Positions 53,852-62,895 of a stretch of DNA of 64,000 nt are shown here, piece by piece. Position 1 is the first letter of the stretch, and the number at the start of each line of letters is the position of its first letter. Source of the DNA: Peptococcaceae bacterium. GTDB taxonomy: Bacteria; Bacillota; Desulfitobacteriia; Desulfitobacteriales; Syntrophobotulaceae. The DNA lies in contig WRII01000002.1 in NCBI GenBank assembly GCA_009782825.1, positions 1 through 64,000 on the forward strand, given 5' to 3'. Below the pieces are notes generated by a model. That model ran no database searches. It was not told the origin of the DNA and worked only from the letters and a program-made list of their open reading frames with translations. A program made the translations under genes and the position numbers.

Positions 53852-54778
53852 ATGAAAACTCGTCTGACGGATTTATTGAATATTCGGATCCCTATTATTC
53901 AGGGGGGCATGGCCTGGGTCAGTGAGAGTACGCTGGCGGCGGCTGTGAGTGAAGCCGGGGGCTTGGGCGTGATTGCGGCGGCTAACGCTCCTGCCGGCTG
54001 GGTGCGTGAAGAGATCCGCCGAGTGAGAACTTTGACGGACAAGCCTTTTGGGCTCAATGTGATGCTTATGAGTCCTTCTGTGGAGGATGTGGCTCAATTG
54101 GTCTGTGAAGAGCGTGTGCCTGTGGTGCTGACGGGGGCGGGAAATCCGGCTAAGTATATTCCGGCTTGGAAGGAGAGCGGGACTACTGTGCTCAGTGTTC
54201 TATCGTCTGCGGCTCTGGCGGTACGTCTGGAGCGGGCGGGTGTGGATGGTATTGTGGCGGAAGGCTGTGAGTCGGGCGGCCATATCGGTGAGGTGACCAC
54301 CATGTGTTTGGTGCCGCAGATTGTGGATGCTGTGAAGGTTCCTGTGGTGGCGGCCGGCGGAATTGCTGACGGACGTGGTATGGCGGCGGCTTTTATGCTG
54401 GGGGCTGTGGGCGTTCAGGCGGGGACGGTGTTCTTGGTGGCGGAGGAGTGCCAGGTTCACGAGAACTACAAGACTATGATCCTGAAGGCCGGCGATCGGT
54501 CGACTGAGGTGACGGGACGCTCTACACATCCTGTACGCTGCCTGAAAAACAAATTGACGAAAATTGGCTCGGACATGGAAAGGCAAGGGGCTTCATTGGA
54601 AGAGATGGAACAATTCTTTGCGGGTTCTCTGCGTTGTGCGGCTGTGGAGGGGGATACGGAGAAGGGGTCTTTTATGTCGGGGCAGATTGCCGGCCTGGTC
54701 AAACGGAGGATGCCGGCCCGGGAGATTATCGAGTCCATGAGGACCCAGGCCCAGGAGCTGTTGCGGGGCGGGGATTGA
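53852..54778 (+). CDS. fabK: Enoyl-ACP reductase II (FabK)
   Basis: 308 residues, FMN-dependent nitronate monooxygenase-like barrel. Key segments: IPIIQGGMAWVSESTLAAAVSEAGGLGVIAA, LNVMLMSP, GCESGGHIGEVTTM and VVAAGGIADGRGMAAAFMLGAVGVQAGTVFL with the phosphate-binding loop. It reduces enoyl-ACP with NAD(P)H and replaces FabI, which is not found here; organisms with FabK resist triclosan-type FabI inhibitors. acpP, often between fabH and fabK, is not present: only 79 bases separate them. Confidence 0.95.
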   Translation: MKTRLTDLLNIRIPIIQGGMAWVSESTLAAAVSEAGGLGVIAAANAPAGWVREEIRRVRTLTDKPFGLNVMLMSPSVEDVAQLVCEERVPVVLTGAGNPAKYIPAWKESGTTVLSVLSSAALAVRLERAGVDGIVAEGCESGGHIGEVTTMCLVPQIVDAVKVPVVAAGGIADGRGMAAAFMLGAVGVQAGTVFLVAEECQVHENYKTMILKAGDRSTEVTGRSTHPVRCLKNKLTKIGSDMERQGASLEEMEQFFAGSLRCAAVEGDTEKGSFMSGQIAGLVKRRMPAREIIESMRTQAQELLRGGD

Positions 54779-54813
54779 GGAAAAACTTTGAGTAAGGGGG
54801 AAATATTACTATA

Positions 54814-55806
54814 ATGGAAAAGCCTGTACGTGATACACACGAGACGGATGGGAATACGAGAGACCGGCATGCCTCTCCTCGTTTGGCGGTTTTGTTTCCG
54901 GGCCAAGGGGCTCAGGCTGTAGGTATGGGACGGGATTTTTATGACAGCTTTGAGGCGAGCCGTGAGGTTTTTGACCGGGCGGCGGATATACGGGATCTGT
55001 GCTTTGACGGCCCGGCGGATCAGCTCAATGTGACGTCTCACACTCAACCTGCCCTTTTGCTGACGGAGGTGGCCATGTGGCGGGCATTTTGTTCCTGCAT
55101 AAATAAGAGTGTGGATGATATCTATGCTGTGGCGGGGTTTAGTTTGGGTGAAGTGTCGGCGCTGGTGGCGGCGGAGGTACTGCCTTGGCCTGAGGCGCTG
55201 GCGCTTGTGCGCAAGCGTGGGGCCTGGATGGAGGAAGCGTACCCTCAAGGGGGCGGTATGCTGGCGGTGATGGGGCTGGAGAAGGAGGCGTTGGAGGGTC
55301 TCGCGGAGCAAGTGAGGAAGCACATGGACAATGATGTCGTGGAATTGGTGAATTTTAACGCACCGGGCCAAATTGTGGCGGCCGGCGATGTGACGGCTCT
55401 GCAGGCTCTGGCCCAGAAGATCCAGGAGCATAAGGGGCGGGGGAGGCTTCTCACTGTCAGCGGGCCTTTTCATTCTTCCCTGTTGGCCGGTGTGGAGGAT
55501 AAGCTGCGGCAGGAGCTGATCCGGATGGAGGTGAATGCTCCGCGCATCCCTGTTGTGTCCAATGTGACGGCGGAGTATTATAGGGAGCAGGATGCGGTGG
55601 ATTTGATTGCCCGCCAGGTGCGGCGGCCTGTCTTATGGGAACAGTCTATGCGGCGTCTTTTGGCGGAGGGTGTGGAGGTGTTTGTGGAGATGGGTCCGGG
55701 CAGGGTGTTGACGGGTCTGCTCAGAAAGATTGATCGCCAGGCGACGGTGGTGACCATAAATTCCTGTGCGGATCTACATACTTTGAGGGAGAAGATCCGG
55801 CTGTGA
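54814..55806 (+). CDS. fabD: Malonyl-CoA:ACP transacylase (FabD)
   Basis: 330 residues. FPGQGAQAVGMGRD opens the family domain after a divergent, hydrophilic N-terminus of about 27 residues. Nucleophile Ser is in GFSLGEVSAL (usually GHSLGE), and the catalytic His in SGPFHSSLLAG. It loads malonyl groups onto ACP. There is a weak AAGGGGG ribosome binding site 12-18 bases upstream of ATG 54814. The stop codon overlaps the GTG of fabG by 4 bases (GTGA). Confidence 0.95.
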   Translation: MEKPVRDTHETDGNTRDRHASPRLAVLFPGQGAQAVGMGRDFYDSFEASREVFDRAADIRDLCFDGPADQLNVTSHTQPALLLTEVAMWRAFCSCINKSVDDIYAVAGFSLGEVSALVAAEVLPWPEALALVRKRGAWMEEAYPQGGGMLAVMGLEKEALEGLAEQVRKHMDNDVVELVNFNAPGQIVAAGDVTALQALAQKIQEHKGRGRLLTVSGPFHSSLLAGVEDKLRQELIRMEVNAPRIPVVSNVTAEYYREQDAVDLIARQVRRPVLWEQSMRRLLAEGVEVFVEMGPGRVLTGLLRKIDRQATVVTINSCADLHTLREKIRL

Positions 55807-56591
55807 AAATGTTTATGGAGAATAATGGGGGGCGTAAGAGCATGGAAAAGAATATGAAAGGTAAGGTCTGTGTCGTGACGGGGGGATCTCGTGGTATTGG
55901 CCGGGGGATTGCTTTGGAGTTGGCGGGCCGTGGTGCGTGCCTGGTCATCAATTATCATAGGAGCGAGAACCAGGCACGGGATGTTCAAAGTGAGATTGAG
56001 GCCATAGGGGGCAGAGCTTTGGTGGTTCGAGGCAACATGGCCCTTGAGGAGGATGTGAAAAATCTCTTTGCAGCGGTGTTGGCGGAATTTGGCCGTGTCG
56101 ATGTGTTGGTTAATAATGCGGGAGTGACCCGGGATGGCTTGGTGGCGCGCATGAGCGCAGCTGATTATGATGAGGTGCTGGATTTGAACTTGAAGGGGGC
56201 TTTTTTGTGTTCCCGGGCGGCGGCGAAGATTTTTATGAAACAACGATCGGGGAAAATTATTATGATTTCTTCGGTGGTCGGATTGATGGGCAATGCCGGA
56301 CAATGCAACTATGCAGCGGCGAAGGCGGGCCTGATAGGGTTGACCAAATCTTTGGCTCGGGAGTTGGGCCCCCGTTCTGTCACGGTCAACGCCATTGCCC
56401 CTGGGTTTATTGTGACGGATATGACGCAGGAGTTGTCGGAAGAGGCTAAAGGGAAATATATTGAATCTATTCCTTTGGGGCGCCTGGGGCAAGTTCAGGA
56501 TGTGGCGCGGGCGGCAGCTTTTTTGGCGTCGCCGGATGCTGATTATATTACGGGACAGGTTTTGGTGGTGGATGGGGGCTTGCGCTGCTGA
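55803..56591 (+). CDS. fabG: 3-oxoacyl-ACP reductase (FabG)
   Basis: 262 residues with an N-terminal extension before KGKVCVVTGGSRGIGRGIA. Short-chain dehydrogenase: NAD(P)-binding GGSRGIG, NNAGVTRDG, catalytic Ser in ISSVVGL, Tyr-x3-Lys in YAAAKAGL, and VVDGGLRC at the end. The GTG 55803 start overlaps fabD by 4 bases and would be translation-coupled; ATG 55809 and ATG 55842 are alternatives, the last giving the family-like MEKNMKGKVCVV. Reduces 3-oxoacyl-ACP with NADPH. Confidence 0.95.
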   Translation: MKMFMENNGGRKSMEKNMKGKVCVVTGGSRGIGRGIALELAGRGACLVINYHRSENQARDVQSEIEAIGGRALVVRGNMALEEDVKNLFAAVLAEFGRVDVLVNNAGVTRDGLVARMSAADYDEVLDLNLKGAFLCSRAAAKIFMKQRSGKIIMISSVVGLMGNAGQCNYAAAKAGLIGLTKSLARELGPRSVTVNAIAPGFIVTDMTQELSEEAKGKYIESIPLGRLGQVQDVARAAAFLASPDADYITGQVLVVDGGLRC

Positions 56592-56606
56592 TACAGCTGG
56601 CGAATG

Positions 56607-56678
56607 AGGTCGACGCAGTCACCAAGGTCGACGCGGTCACCAAGGTCGACGCGGTCACCAAGGTCGACGCGGTCACCT
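56607..56678 (+). repeat. Four 18-bp tandem repeats between fabG and fabF
   Basis: AGGTCGACGCGGTCACCA repeated four times (first copy with one change, last with one change). It begins 16 bases after the fabG stop and ends 10 bases before a TATAAT (56688-56693) that could be a -10 box for fabF. No coding continuation. Confidence 0.93.
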
Positions 56679-56746
56679 ATAAGATGATATAATATCCATT
56701 GATCCAATTCTACATTGTAAACCAAAGAAATGAGGTGCCTGAATTC

Positions 56747-57988
56747 ATGTTGGAAAGAGTTGTTGTAACGGGCCGGGGCGTTGTGAGCCCCATCGGGAAC
56801 AACATACAAGATTTCTGGAGCGCGGCGAAAAAAGGCGTGTGTGGCGTTGCTCCCATTACACATTTTGATACGGAAAAATATAATGTAAAACTTGCGGCTG
56901 AAGTCAAGGATTTCGATCCCTTGGAGTATATGGATAAACGGGAGAGCCGGCGCAGCGACCGGTTTTGTCAGTTTACTGTGGCGGCCGGATCTCAGGCAAT
57001 GGCGGAAAGTGGCTTGGATCAGCCGGGGGCTATTGAGCCGGAACGCTTGGGGGTTCTCCTGGGTGTGGGTATCGGCGGGCTTTCTACATTGGAAAAGGAG
57101 ATTGGCGTGAATACCACGAAGGGGCCGGGGCGGGTTTCTCCGTTCATGGTTCCGATGATTATCTGTAATATTGGGCCGGGCATGCTGGCAATCCGCTTCA
57201 ATGCTCAAGGGGTTTGCAGCACTGTGGTGACGGCTTGCGCGTCGGGAACCAATGCGATTGGGGACGCTTTTCGTCTCCTGCAGCGCAATGAAATGGATGC
57301 GATCATCACAGGCGGCTCCGAAGCCGCGATTGCACCGGTGGCCATGGCTGGGTTTTCCAATATGATGGCTCTGTCCCTTCAAAAGGATCCTGGGCGGGCC
57401 TCAATTCCTTTTGATAAAGAGCGCAGCGGGTTTGTCCTGGGGGAAGGATCGGGTATACTGGTTTTGGAGACCTTAAGTCATGCCCGTCAACGCGGGGCAA
57501 AAATTTTCGCGGAACTTGCAGGGTATGGAACAACCTGTGATGCTTACCACATTACTGCGCCTGAGCCGGAAGGGAAGGGAGCTGCCCGCGCCATAACTTT
57601 AGCTTTGAGTGACGCCGGGATCGCAGCTTCACAGATTTCTTATATCAATGCCCATGGTACAGGCACGGAGTACAATGATTTGACGGAGACCCGGGCGATC
57701 AAGAGTGCTTTTGCGTCTTATGCTTATGAGGTTCCCATCAGCTCAAGCAAATCTATGTTTGGTCACTTGCTGGGAGCAGCCGGAGGCGTGGAGGGATTGA
57801 TTTGTGTGGAGGCGTTGCAGGAAGGTCTTATCCCAGCCACCATCAATTATAAGGTTCCGGATGAAAATTTGGACTTGGATTATGTTCCTCAGGTTAGCCG
57901 CAGTCAAGAACTTACCTATGTAATGTCCAATTCCTTGGGGTTTGGCGGTCATAATGCTTCGATAATCTTTAAGAAATGGGATGAATGA
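56747..57988 (+). CDS. fabF: 3-oxoacyl-ACP synthase II (FabF)
   Basis: 413 residues. KAS II triad: Cys in VVTACASGTNA, His in NAHGTGTEYND, His in SKSMFGHLLGAAGG; Lys in the conserved spot near SSSKSMF. Extends acyl chains with malonyl-ACP. ATG 56747 follows TGAGGTG; upstream open frame is not family-like. The stop overlaps the accB start by 4 bases (ATGA). Confidence 0.96.
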   Translation: MLERVVVTGRGVVSPIGNNIQDFWSAAKKGVCGVAPITHFDTEKYNVKLAAEVKDFDPLEYMDKRESRRSDRFCQFTVAAGSQAMAESGLDQPGAIEPERLGVLLGVGIGGLSTLEKEIGVNTTKGPGRVSPFMVPMIICNIGPGMLAIRFNAQGVCSTVVTACASGTNAIGDAFRLLQRNEMDAIITGGSEAAIAPVAMAGFSNMMALSLQKDPGRASIPFDKERSGFVLGEGSGILVLETLSHARQRGAKIFAELAGYGTTCDAYHITAPEPEGKGAARAITLALSDAGIAASQISYINAHGTGTEYNDLTETRAIKSAFASYAYEVPISSSKSMFGHLLGAAGGVEGLICVEALQEGLIPATINYKVPDENLDLDYVPQVSRSQELTYVMSNSLGFGGHNASIIFKKWDE

Positions 57989-58626
57989 TTATGGATCTTC
58001 TTTTGATTGAACAGCTCATTCGTATGGTCAATATGTCTTCGTTGTCCTGCTTGGAGATTGAAGAACAAGGGGTTCGCATTCGTTTAGAGAATCAAACCCT
58101 GGGTAGGGGAGTGAGTTCGGAGCCCGCTGCACTTAATGGGGGCAGCACAGCCGGCCCGCCCGGTAGTGCAGGCCAGTCCGGCATCACGGGTCAGCCGGGT
58201 GCAACGGGCCCCGGCGCTGTGGCTCACCCCAACGTTGTGGGTCACCCCAACGTTATGGGGCCTGATTCGGGGCCAAGCCTGGGATCTGCGCAAAATGGAT
58301 CAGGCTCTCTCGTGTCGCCGCTCCTACAGATTCCTCAAGGATTTCCCAAACCAGGGGCGCCTCCTGCCACACCGGAGCAGGAAGAGAATGTTGTCTATAT
58401 CAAATCGCCTCTGGTGGGAACTTATTATTCGACCCAAGCTCTTGGCTATGATCCTGTGGAACCGGGAGATAGGGTCACGGTGGGGCAGGCTGTGTGTGCT
58501 GTGGAGGCGATGAAACTCATGAATGTTATTGAGGCTGAGGTGGCCGGGGAAATTATTGAATTTATGGCTGAAGATGGGGCCTTGATAGAGTATGGGCAAC
58601 ACTTGGTTAAGATACGAAAAAGTTGA
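57985..58626 (+). CDS. accB: Biotin carboxyl carrier protein of acetyl-CoA carboxylase
   Basis: 213 residues, longer than usual because of a Gly/Pro-rich linker (residues about 40-125) with collagen-like GITGQPGATGPG and a duplicated HPNVVG/HPNVMG. N-terminal helix, then the biotinyl domain (about 135-213): SPLVGTYYSTQ, biotinylated Lys in AVEAMKLMNVIEAE and EIIEFMAEDGALIEYGQHL. Carries CO2 between AccC and AccDA. Overlaps fabF by 4 bases, so translation is coupled. Confidence 0.95.
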   Translation: MIMDLLLIEQLIRMVNMSSLSCLEIEEQGVRIRLENQTLGRGVSSEPAALNGGSTAGPPGSAGQSGITGQPGATGPGAVAHPNVVGHPNVMGPDSGPSLGSAQNGSGSLVSPLLQIPQGFPKPGAPPATPEQEENVVYIKSPLVGTYYSTQALGYDPVEPGDRVTVGQAVCAVEAMKLMNVIEAEVAGEIIEFMAEDGALIEYGQHLVKIRKS

Positions 58627-58670
58627 TACCTGTCAAGAAATAAATGGGTATTAGAGGAAGGTGATCGGTT

Positions 58671-59126
58671 TTGGACGACATGAACTCTCATTTGAACACC
58701 ATGGACTCTCAGGCAATTCAAAAGATTATTCCACACAGATATCCTTTCCTGCTGGTGGATCGTATTGAATCCTGCGACCCGGGAAAACGGGCTGTAGGCA
58801 TTAAAAATGTCACAGTCAATGAGCCTTTTTTTCAAGGGCATTTTCCCGGGTATCCTATCATGCCCGGAGTATTGATCCTGGAGGCTCTGGCTCAAGTGGG
58901 CGCCGTGGCTCTGTTGGTTCTTCCCGAATATGCGGGGAAAATTGCTCTCTTCGGGGGCTTAAAAAATGCCCGTTTCCGCCGTCCGGTAGTTCCGGGGGAT
59001 GTCCTGAGACTGGAAGTGGAAATCCAAAAAATCCGCGCGGGTATCGGCGTGGGCAGTGGCGTGGCAACTGTGGACGGCCGGCGCGCCTGTGAAGGCGAGA
59101 TGACTTTTAGGGTTGGAGATGAATAA
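58671..59126 (+). CDS. fabZ: 3-hydroxyacyl-ACP dehydratase (FabZ)
   Basis: 151 residues. Hot-dog fold with the catalytic His in [23 protein letters not shown] and Glu in LILEAL. Starts at TTG 58671 after GAGGAAGGTGAT. Dehydrates 3-hydroxyacyl-ACP. Placed between accB and accC, which is a common order in Clostridia. Confidence 0.95.
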   Translation: MDDMNSHLNTMDSQAIQKIIPHRYPFLLVDRIESCDPGKRAVGIKNVTVNEPFFQGHFPGYPIMPGVLILEALAQVGAVALLVLPEYAGKIALFGGLKNARFRRPVVPGDVLRLEVEIQKIRAGIGVGSGVATVDGRRACEGEMTFRVGDE

Positions 59127-59127
59127 C

Positions 59128-60471
59128 ATGTTTGACAAAATCCTTATTGCGAACCGCGGTGAGATTGCCGTGCGCATTATCCGGGCTTGTCGTGAAATGA
59201 ATATTCAAAGTGTGGCGGTCTATTCGGAAGCGGACGCGGAAGCTCTGCATGTGGGGCTGGCGGACGCGAGCATCTGTGTGGGCCCGGCGCCTTCTGCGGA
59301 GAGTTATCTGAATATGCACAATATCCTGAACGCCGCGCTGCTTTCCGGCGCTCAGGCGATCCATCCCGGTGTGGGGTTTTTGGCGGAAAATGCCCAGTTT
59401 GCTCATATGTGCGAGGAGTGTCAGATCAAATTTATTGGGCCGGCTTCTCAGACCATTGCGTTATTGGGAGATAAAATCCGGGCGAAGGATACGATGAAGG
59501 CCTGTGGTGTTCCTGTCATTCCCGGATCCGGCCAGGCTGTGAGCCAGGAGGAAGCAGAGGCTTTAGCCAAGGATATGGGGTACCCGGTTATTCTAAAAGC
59601 CGCGGCCGGCGGCGGGGGGCGGGGTATCCGTATCGTTGCCCGGGAAGAGGATCTGGCGGGAGCTTTTATTCAGGCTCAAGGGGAAGCTCAGGCGGCTTTT
59701 GGCGACAGTCGTCTCTATATTGAGAAAATGTTGACCCGTACACGGCACATTGAAGTCCAGATTTTGGCTGATGAGGTGGGCCACATCATTCATTTGGGGG
59801 AGCGGGATTGCTCGCTGCAAAGACGCAATCAGAAGGTTTTTGAGGAGACGCCGTCTCCGGCGCTGTCTCCTGAGGTGCGCGATGCCATATGTCAGACAGC
59901 TGTGCGGGCGGCTCAGGCTGTGGACTATAAGAATTTGGGGACTGTTGAGTTTTTGCTGGATCAGGATATGAAGTATTACTTCATGGAAATGAATACGCGC
60001 ATTCAGGTGGAACACCCCATCACTGAAATGGTGACGGGTATCGATGTGGTCAAGGAACAGCTGCGGGCCGCGGCGGGGTATCCGTTGCGTTATGAGCAGC
60101 AAGATGTGAGTTTTTCGGGGGTGTCGTTGGAGTGCCGTATCAATGCGGAGGCTCCAGAGCAGGGATTTCGCCCCAGCTGTGGGAAGATTGTTTATTTGCA
60201 TCTTCCCGGAGGACCGGGGGTGCGCTTTGATATGTGTGTTTATGAGGGGTACACGATGCCGCCCTATTATGATTCGCTGCTGGGTAAGCTGATTGTGCAT
60301 ACGCCGACCCGGGACGAGGCTCTGAAGAAAATGCTGGCTGCCCTGCAGGAGTTGACTATAGAGGGCGTGGATACCAATATTGAATATCATAAGACTTTGT
60401 TGACCACCCCGGAGGTGAGGGGAGGAACGGCTGACACGTCTTTTATTGATACTCATCTTTGTGTAAAGTGA
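59128..60471 (+). CDS. accC: Biotin carboxylase subunit (AccC)
   Basis: 447 residues. FDKILIANRGEIAVRIIRACREM opens the N-domain; ATP-grasp motifs AAAGGGGRGIR, HIIHLGERDCSLQRRNQKVFEE, EFLLD..YYFMEMNTRIQVEHPITEMVTG follow. It carboxylates biotin on AccB with ATP and bicarbonate. ATG 59128 is the family-like start; 59113 would overlap fabZ and has no benefit. Confidence 0.97.
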   Translation: MFDKILIANRGEIAVRIIRACREMNIQSVAVYSEADAEALHVGLADASICVGPAPSAESYLNMHNILNAALLSGAQAIHPGVGFLAENAQFAHMCEECQIKFIGPASQTIALLGDKIRAKDTMKACGVPVIPGSGQAVSQEEAEALAKDMGYPVILKAAAGGGGRGIRIVAREEDLAGAFIQAQGEAQAAFGDSRLYIEKMLTRTRHIEVQILADEVGHIIHLGERDCSLQRRNQKVFEETPSPALSPEVRDAICQTAVRAAQAVDYKNLGTVEFLLDQDMKYYFMEMNTRIQVEHPITEMVTGIDVVKEQLRAAAGYPLRYEQQDVSFSGVSLECRINAEAPEQGFRPSCGKIVYLHLPGGPGVRFDMCVYEGYTMPPYYDSLLGKLIVHTPTRDEALKKMLAALQELTIEGVDTNIEYHKTLLTTPEVRGGTADTSFIDTHLCVK

Positions 60472-60485
60472 GGTGAAGATTCGAA

Positions 60486-62273
60486 ATGTCACTGATGGAT
60501 GCCTTTCGTAAAAAGAGACAGTATGCTACGGTTCCGGCGGCTCGCATTCCGCGCACAGCCATTCCTGACGGTATGTGGCAAAAATGCGCCGGCTGCAAGA
60601 AAATTATTTACCATGATAATGTTGAAAAGAATCTGCAGTGTTGCCCAGGCTGTGGCTATCATTTTCCGTTGAAAGCGGTGGAGCGTATGTATCAGATATG
60701 TGATGAGGACAGTTTTGTCCCTTTTGTCGATGATTTTGGGGAAATTGATCCGTTAGCGTTTCCGGGATACCTGGAAAAGAAACAGAAAATCGCTGAGGCC
60801 AGCGGCCTTGACGAAGCTGTGCTGGCCGGCGTGGGGGCCATTGACGGACACAAGGTCGTGCTGGCTATCATGGATAGTCATTTTATGATGGGCAGCATGG
60901 GATGGGCGGTAGGTGAAAAAATCACACTGGCCATCGAAAGGGCCATCAAGGCGTCTCTGCCGGTGGTAATCTTCTGTGCCTCGGGAGGCGCACGCATGCA
61001 GGAGGGGATTGTTTCTCTCATGCAAATGGCGAAGGTGAGCGGAGCGTTGGCAAAGCTGGCTGAGGCGGGGCTGCTCTACGTAGCGGTGGCGACCCATCCG
61101 ACAACGGGTGGGGTGACGGCGAGTTTTGCCATGCTGGGGGATATCATTTTGGCGGAAAAGGGAGCTCTGATCGGGTTTGCCGGCCGCCGGGTTATTGAAC
61201 AGACGATTAACCAAAAATTGCCAGATGAGTTTCAGTCAGCAGAGTTTTTGCTGCAGCATGGGTTTGTAGATCGTATTGTGGAGCGCAAAGAGATGCGTTC
61301 TGTGCTGGCTCAGATCTTGGCTATGCACACAGGAAGCAGGGGAGAAGTTGAAGAGGGACGCCATAGCAGCATAAACTGTGCAGAATACGACAGCAGCACA
61401 AAAAAGGATGTGCAGGAAGAAAGCGATGGGTATAGCGACGGCAGTCCCGGAGAAAATCATACCGAAAAAGATACGATTTCTGGGGATATAACGAATGTGG
61501 CTTGGGAAAAAGTCCAACTATCGCGCCGTACGGACCGGCCCACAGCACGGATTTATATGAAAGCCTTGTTTCCGGATCTTCTTGAATTCAAGGGGGATCG
61601 CGCCTTTGCTAATGATCCGGCTATTATTGGCGGCATTGCGACTTTTGACGGTGTCCCTGTGACGGTCATTGGTCAGGAGAAGGGACAGACGATGAAACAG
61701 AAGATCTTCCGCAACTTTGGTTCCACCAATCCGGAGGGATTTCGCAAAAGCTTGCGCCTCATGCGTCAGGCGGAAAAATTTGGCCGTCCGGTGATCTGTT
61801 TTGTGGATACTCAGGGGGCTTTCTGTGGAGTCGAAGCTGAACAGCGTGGACAAGGCCAGGCCATTGCTGAGAATTTGAAGGCTATGATGTCTCTCAAGGT
61901 TCCTATTATTTCGATTATTCTCGGCGAGGGCGGAAGCGGCGGCGCGCTGGCGCTGGCTGTTGCGAATGAGGTTCATATTCTGGCTAACGCGGTGTATTCC
62001 ATCCTGTCTCCGGAAGGATTTTCCAGCATCCTTTGGAAGGATAGCAGCCGCGCCCAAGAAGCGGCCCAAATGATGAAAATGACAGCGGAAGATCTTAAAG
62101 AACTGGAGATTGTGGACGGTATTATCCGGGAAGGATCCGAAGGGGCGCACCTAACTCCCGATGAAGCAATCAGAGCTGTGGCAGAAACTCTGTCTGGGGC
62201 TCTGAAGCGATGGCGCGGGTATTCGGGAGAGGATATCGCTGAGGCGCGGTGGCGGAGGTTTCGGGGGAAGTAG
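60486..62273 (+). CDS. accDA: Fused acetyl-CoA carboxyltransferase beta-alpha subunit (AccD-AccA)
   Basis: 595 residues. Residues about 1-285 are AccD: zinc ribbon CAGCKK...CCPGCGYHFP, GAIDGHKVVLAIMDSHFMMGSMG, FCASGGARMQEG. A charged linker (about 286-345, many Glu/Ser/Asp) joins AccA (about 346-595): RPTARIYMKALF, GDRAFANDPAIIGGI, GQEKGQTMKQK, ILGEGGSGGALALAVANEV and ILSPEGFSSILWKD. It transfers CO2 from biotin to acetyl-CoA giving malonyl-CoA. The two halves are usually separate genes in Bacillota; here one continuous frame links them without internal stop or start signals. Confidence 0.96.
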   Translation: MSLMDAFRKKRQYATVPAARIPRTAIPDGMWQKCAGCKKIIYHDNVEKNLQCCPGCGYHFPLKAVERMYQICDEDSFVPFVDDFGEIDPLAFPGYLEKKQKIAEASGLDEAVLAGVGAIDGHKVVLAIMDSHFMMGSMGWAVGEKITLAIERAIKASLPVVIFCASGGARMQEGIVSLMQMAKVSGALAKLAEAGLLYVAVATHPTTGGVTASFAMLGDIILAEKGALIGFAGRRVIEQTINQKLPDEFQSAEFLLQHGFVDRIVERKEMRSVLAQILAMHTGSRGEVEEGRHSSINCAEYDSSTKKDVQEESDGYSDGSPGENHTEKDTISGDITNVAWEKVQLSRRTDRPTARIYMKALFPDLLEFKGDRAFANDPAIIGGIATFDGVPVTVIGQEKGQTMKQKIFRNFGSTNPEGFRKSLRLMRQAEKFGRPVICFVDTQGAFCGVEAEQRGQGQAIAENLKAMMSLKVPIISIILGEGGSGGALALAVANEVHILANAVYSILSPEGFSSILWKDSSRAQEAAQMMKMTAEDLKELEIVDGIIREGSEGAHLTPDEAIRAVAETLSGALKRWRGYSGEDIAEARWRRFRGK

Positions 62274-62300
62274 GTTTTCAGAAAAATCCCCCCGGAATTG

Positions 62301-62356
62301 TTGACAAAGCTACTCGACCTATGATAGATTGAACGGAGCGACTTGTAATAACAAGT
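62301..62356 (+). promoter_or_regulatory. Promoter and leader hairpin before rpmG-secE-nusG
   Basis: TTGACA (62301-62306), 18-base spacer and TAGATT (62325-62330). A small ACTTGT AATA ACAAGT hairpin (62341-62356) lies in the leader. Confidence 0.6.
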
Positions 62357-62386
62357 CATTATTTTGTTGCCGGGGAGGTGTTTGTG

Positions 62387-62548
62387 ATGGCAGTTGGGGC
62401 GAGATTGGGAATCACCCTGGCGTGTACCGAGTGTAAAAATAGAAATTATCAGACAATGAAGAACAAAAAGAACGATCCGGATCGCCTGGAAATCAAGAAA
62501 TACTGTAAGACATGCAAGACGCATACCACACATCGGGAAGGTAAATAA
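62387..62548 (+). CDS. rpmG: 50S ribosomal protein bL33
   Basis: 53 residues, [20 protein letters not shown] with the zinc ribbon cysteines C13/C16 and C40/C43 ([13 protein letters not shown]). The zinc-binding (C+) form of L33. GGGGAGGTG lies just before ATG 62387. Start of the rpmG-secE-nusG-rplK-rplA run. Confidence 0.96.
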   Translation: MAVGARLGITLACTECKNRNYQTMKNKKNDPDRLEIKKYCKTCKTHTTHREGK

Positions 62549-62580
62549 ATCTATCAAGAAGGAAAGTATGGAGTGATAAT

Positions 62581-62805
62581 GTGGCAAAGAGCGTAGGGAC
62601 AGCAAAAAAACGACCCGGGTTTGGTAAAATAGGAAATTTTTTTCGCGAGGTCGGTTTGGAGCTTAAGAAGGTTCATTGGCCGACTCGCAAACAGCTTCTG
62701 ATTTATACAGCTGTCGTGTTGGTTTCAGTGGCTATAATGGCCGCGATTATTGGGGTCATAGATCTGGTTTTATTTAGCGGGATGGAATTTGTTCTTGGTC
62801 GATAA
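62581..62805 (+). CDS. secE: Preprotein translocase subunit SecE
   Basis: 74 residues: basic N-terminus, amphipathic FFREVGLELKKVHWPTRKQL segment and one membrane helix (YTAVVLVSVAIMAAIIGVIDLVLF). Single-helix Gram-positive SecE that clamps SecY. GTG start with GGAG upstream, conserved position before nusG. Confidence 0.95.
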   Translation: MAKSVGTAKKRPGFGKIGNFFREVGLELKKVHWPTRKQLLIYTAVVLVSVAIMAAIIGVIDLVLFSGMEFVLGR

Positions 62806-62826
62806 GATCATGGAAGGGGTGTAACA

Positions 62827-62862
62827 ATGAAGTCCTGCGCAATGGCAAGAATGAAGTGTTAG
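62827..62862 (+). other. 11-codon mini-ORF with good ribosome binding site between secE and nusG
   Basis: ATG at 62827 follows GGAAGGGG and encodes MKSCAMARMKC, then TAG. Too short to judge; it could be a leader peptide for nusG or a chance frame. Confidence 0.2.
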
Positions 62863-62895
62863 ACCCGTGCAGACTTTGGGGAGGCTGTTTTCTGC

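Noticed and set aside
54466-55473. 336-codon minus-strand frame opposite fabK-fabD
   Set aside because: Spans two real genes in the fab operon; His/Arg-rich shadow.
56607-56678. CRISPR-like repeats
   Set aside because: Units are contiguous with no spacers and no cas genes are present.
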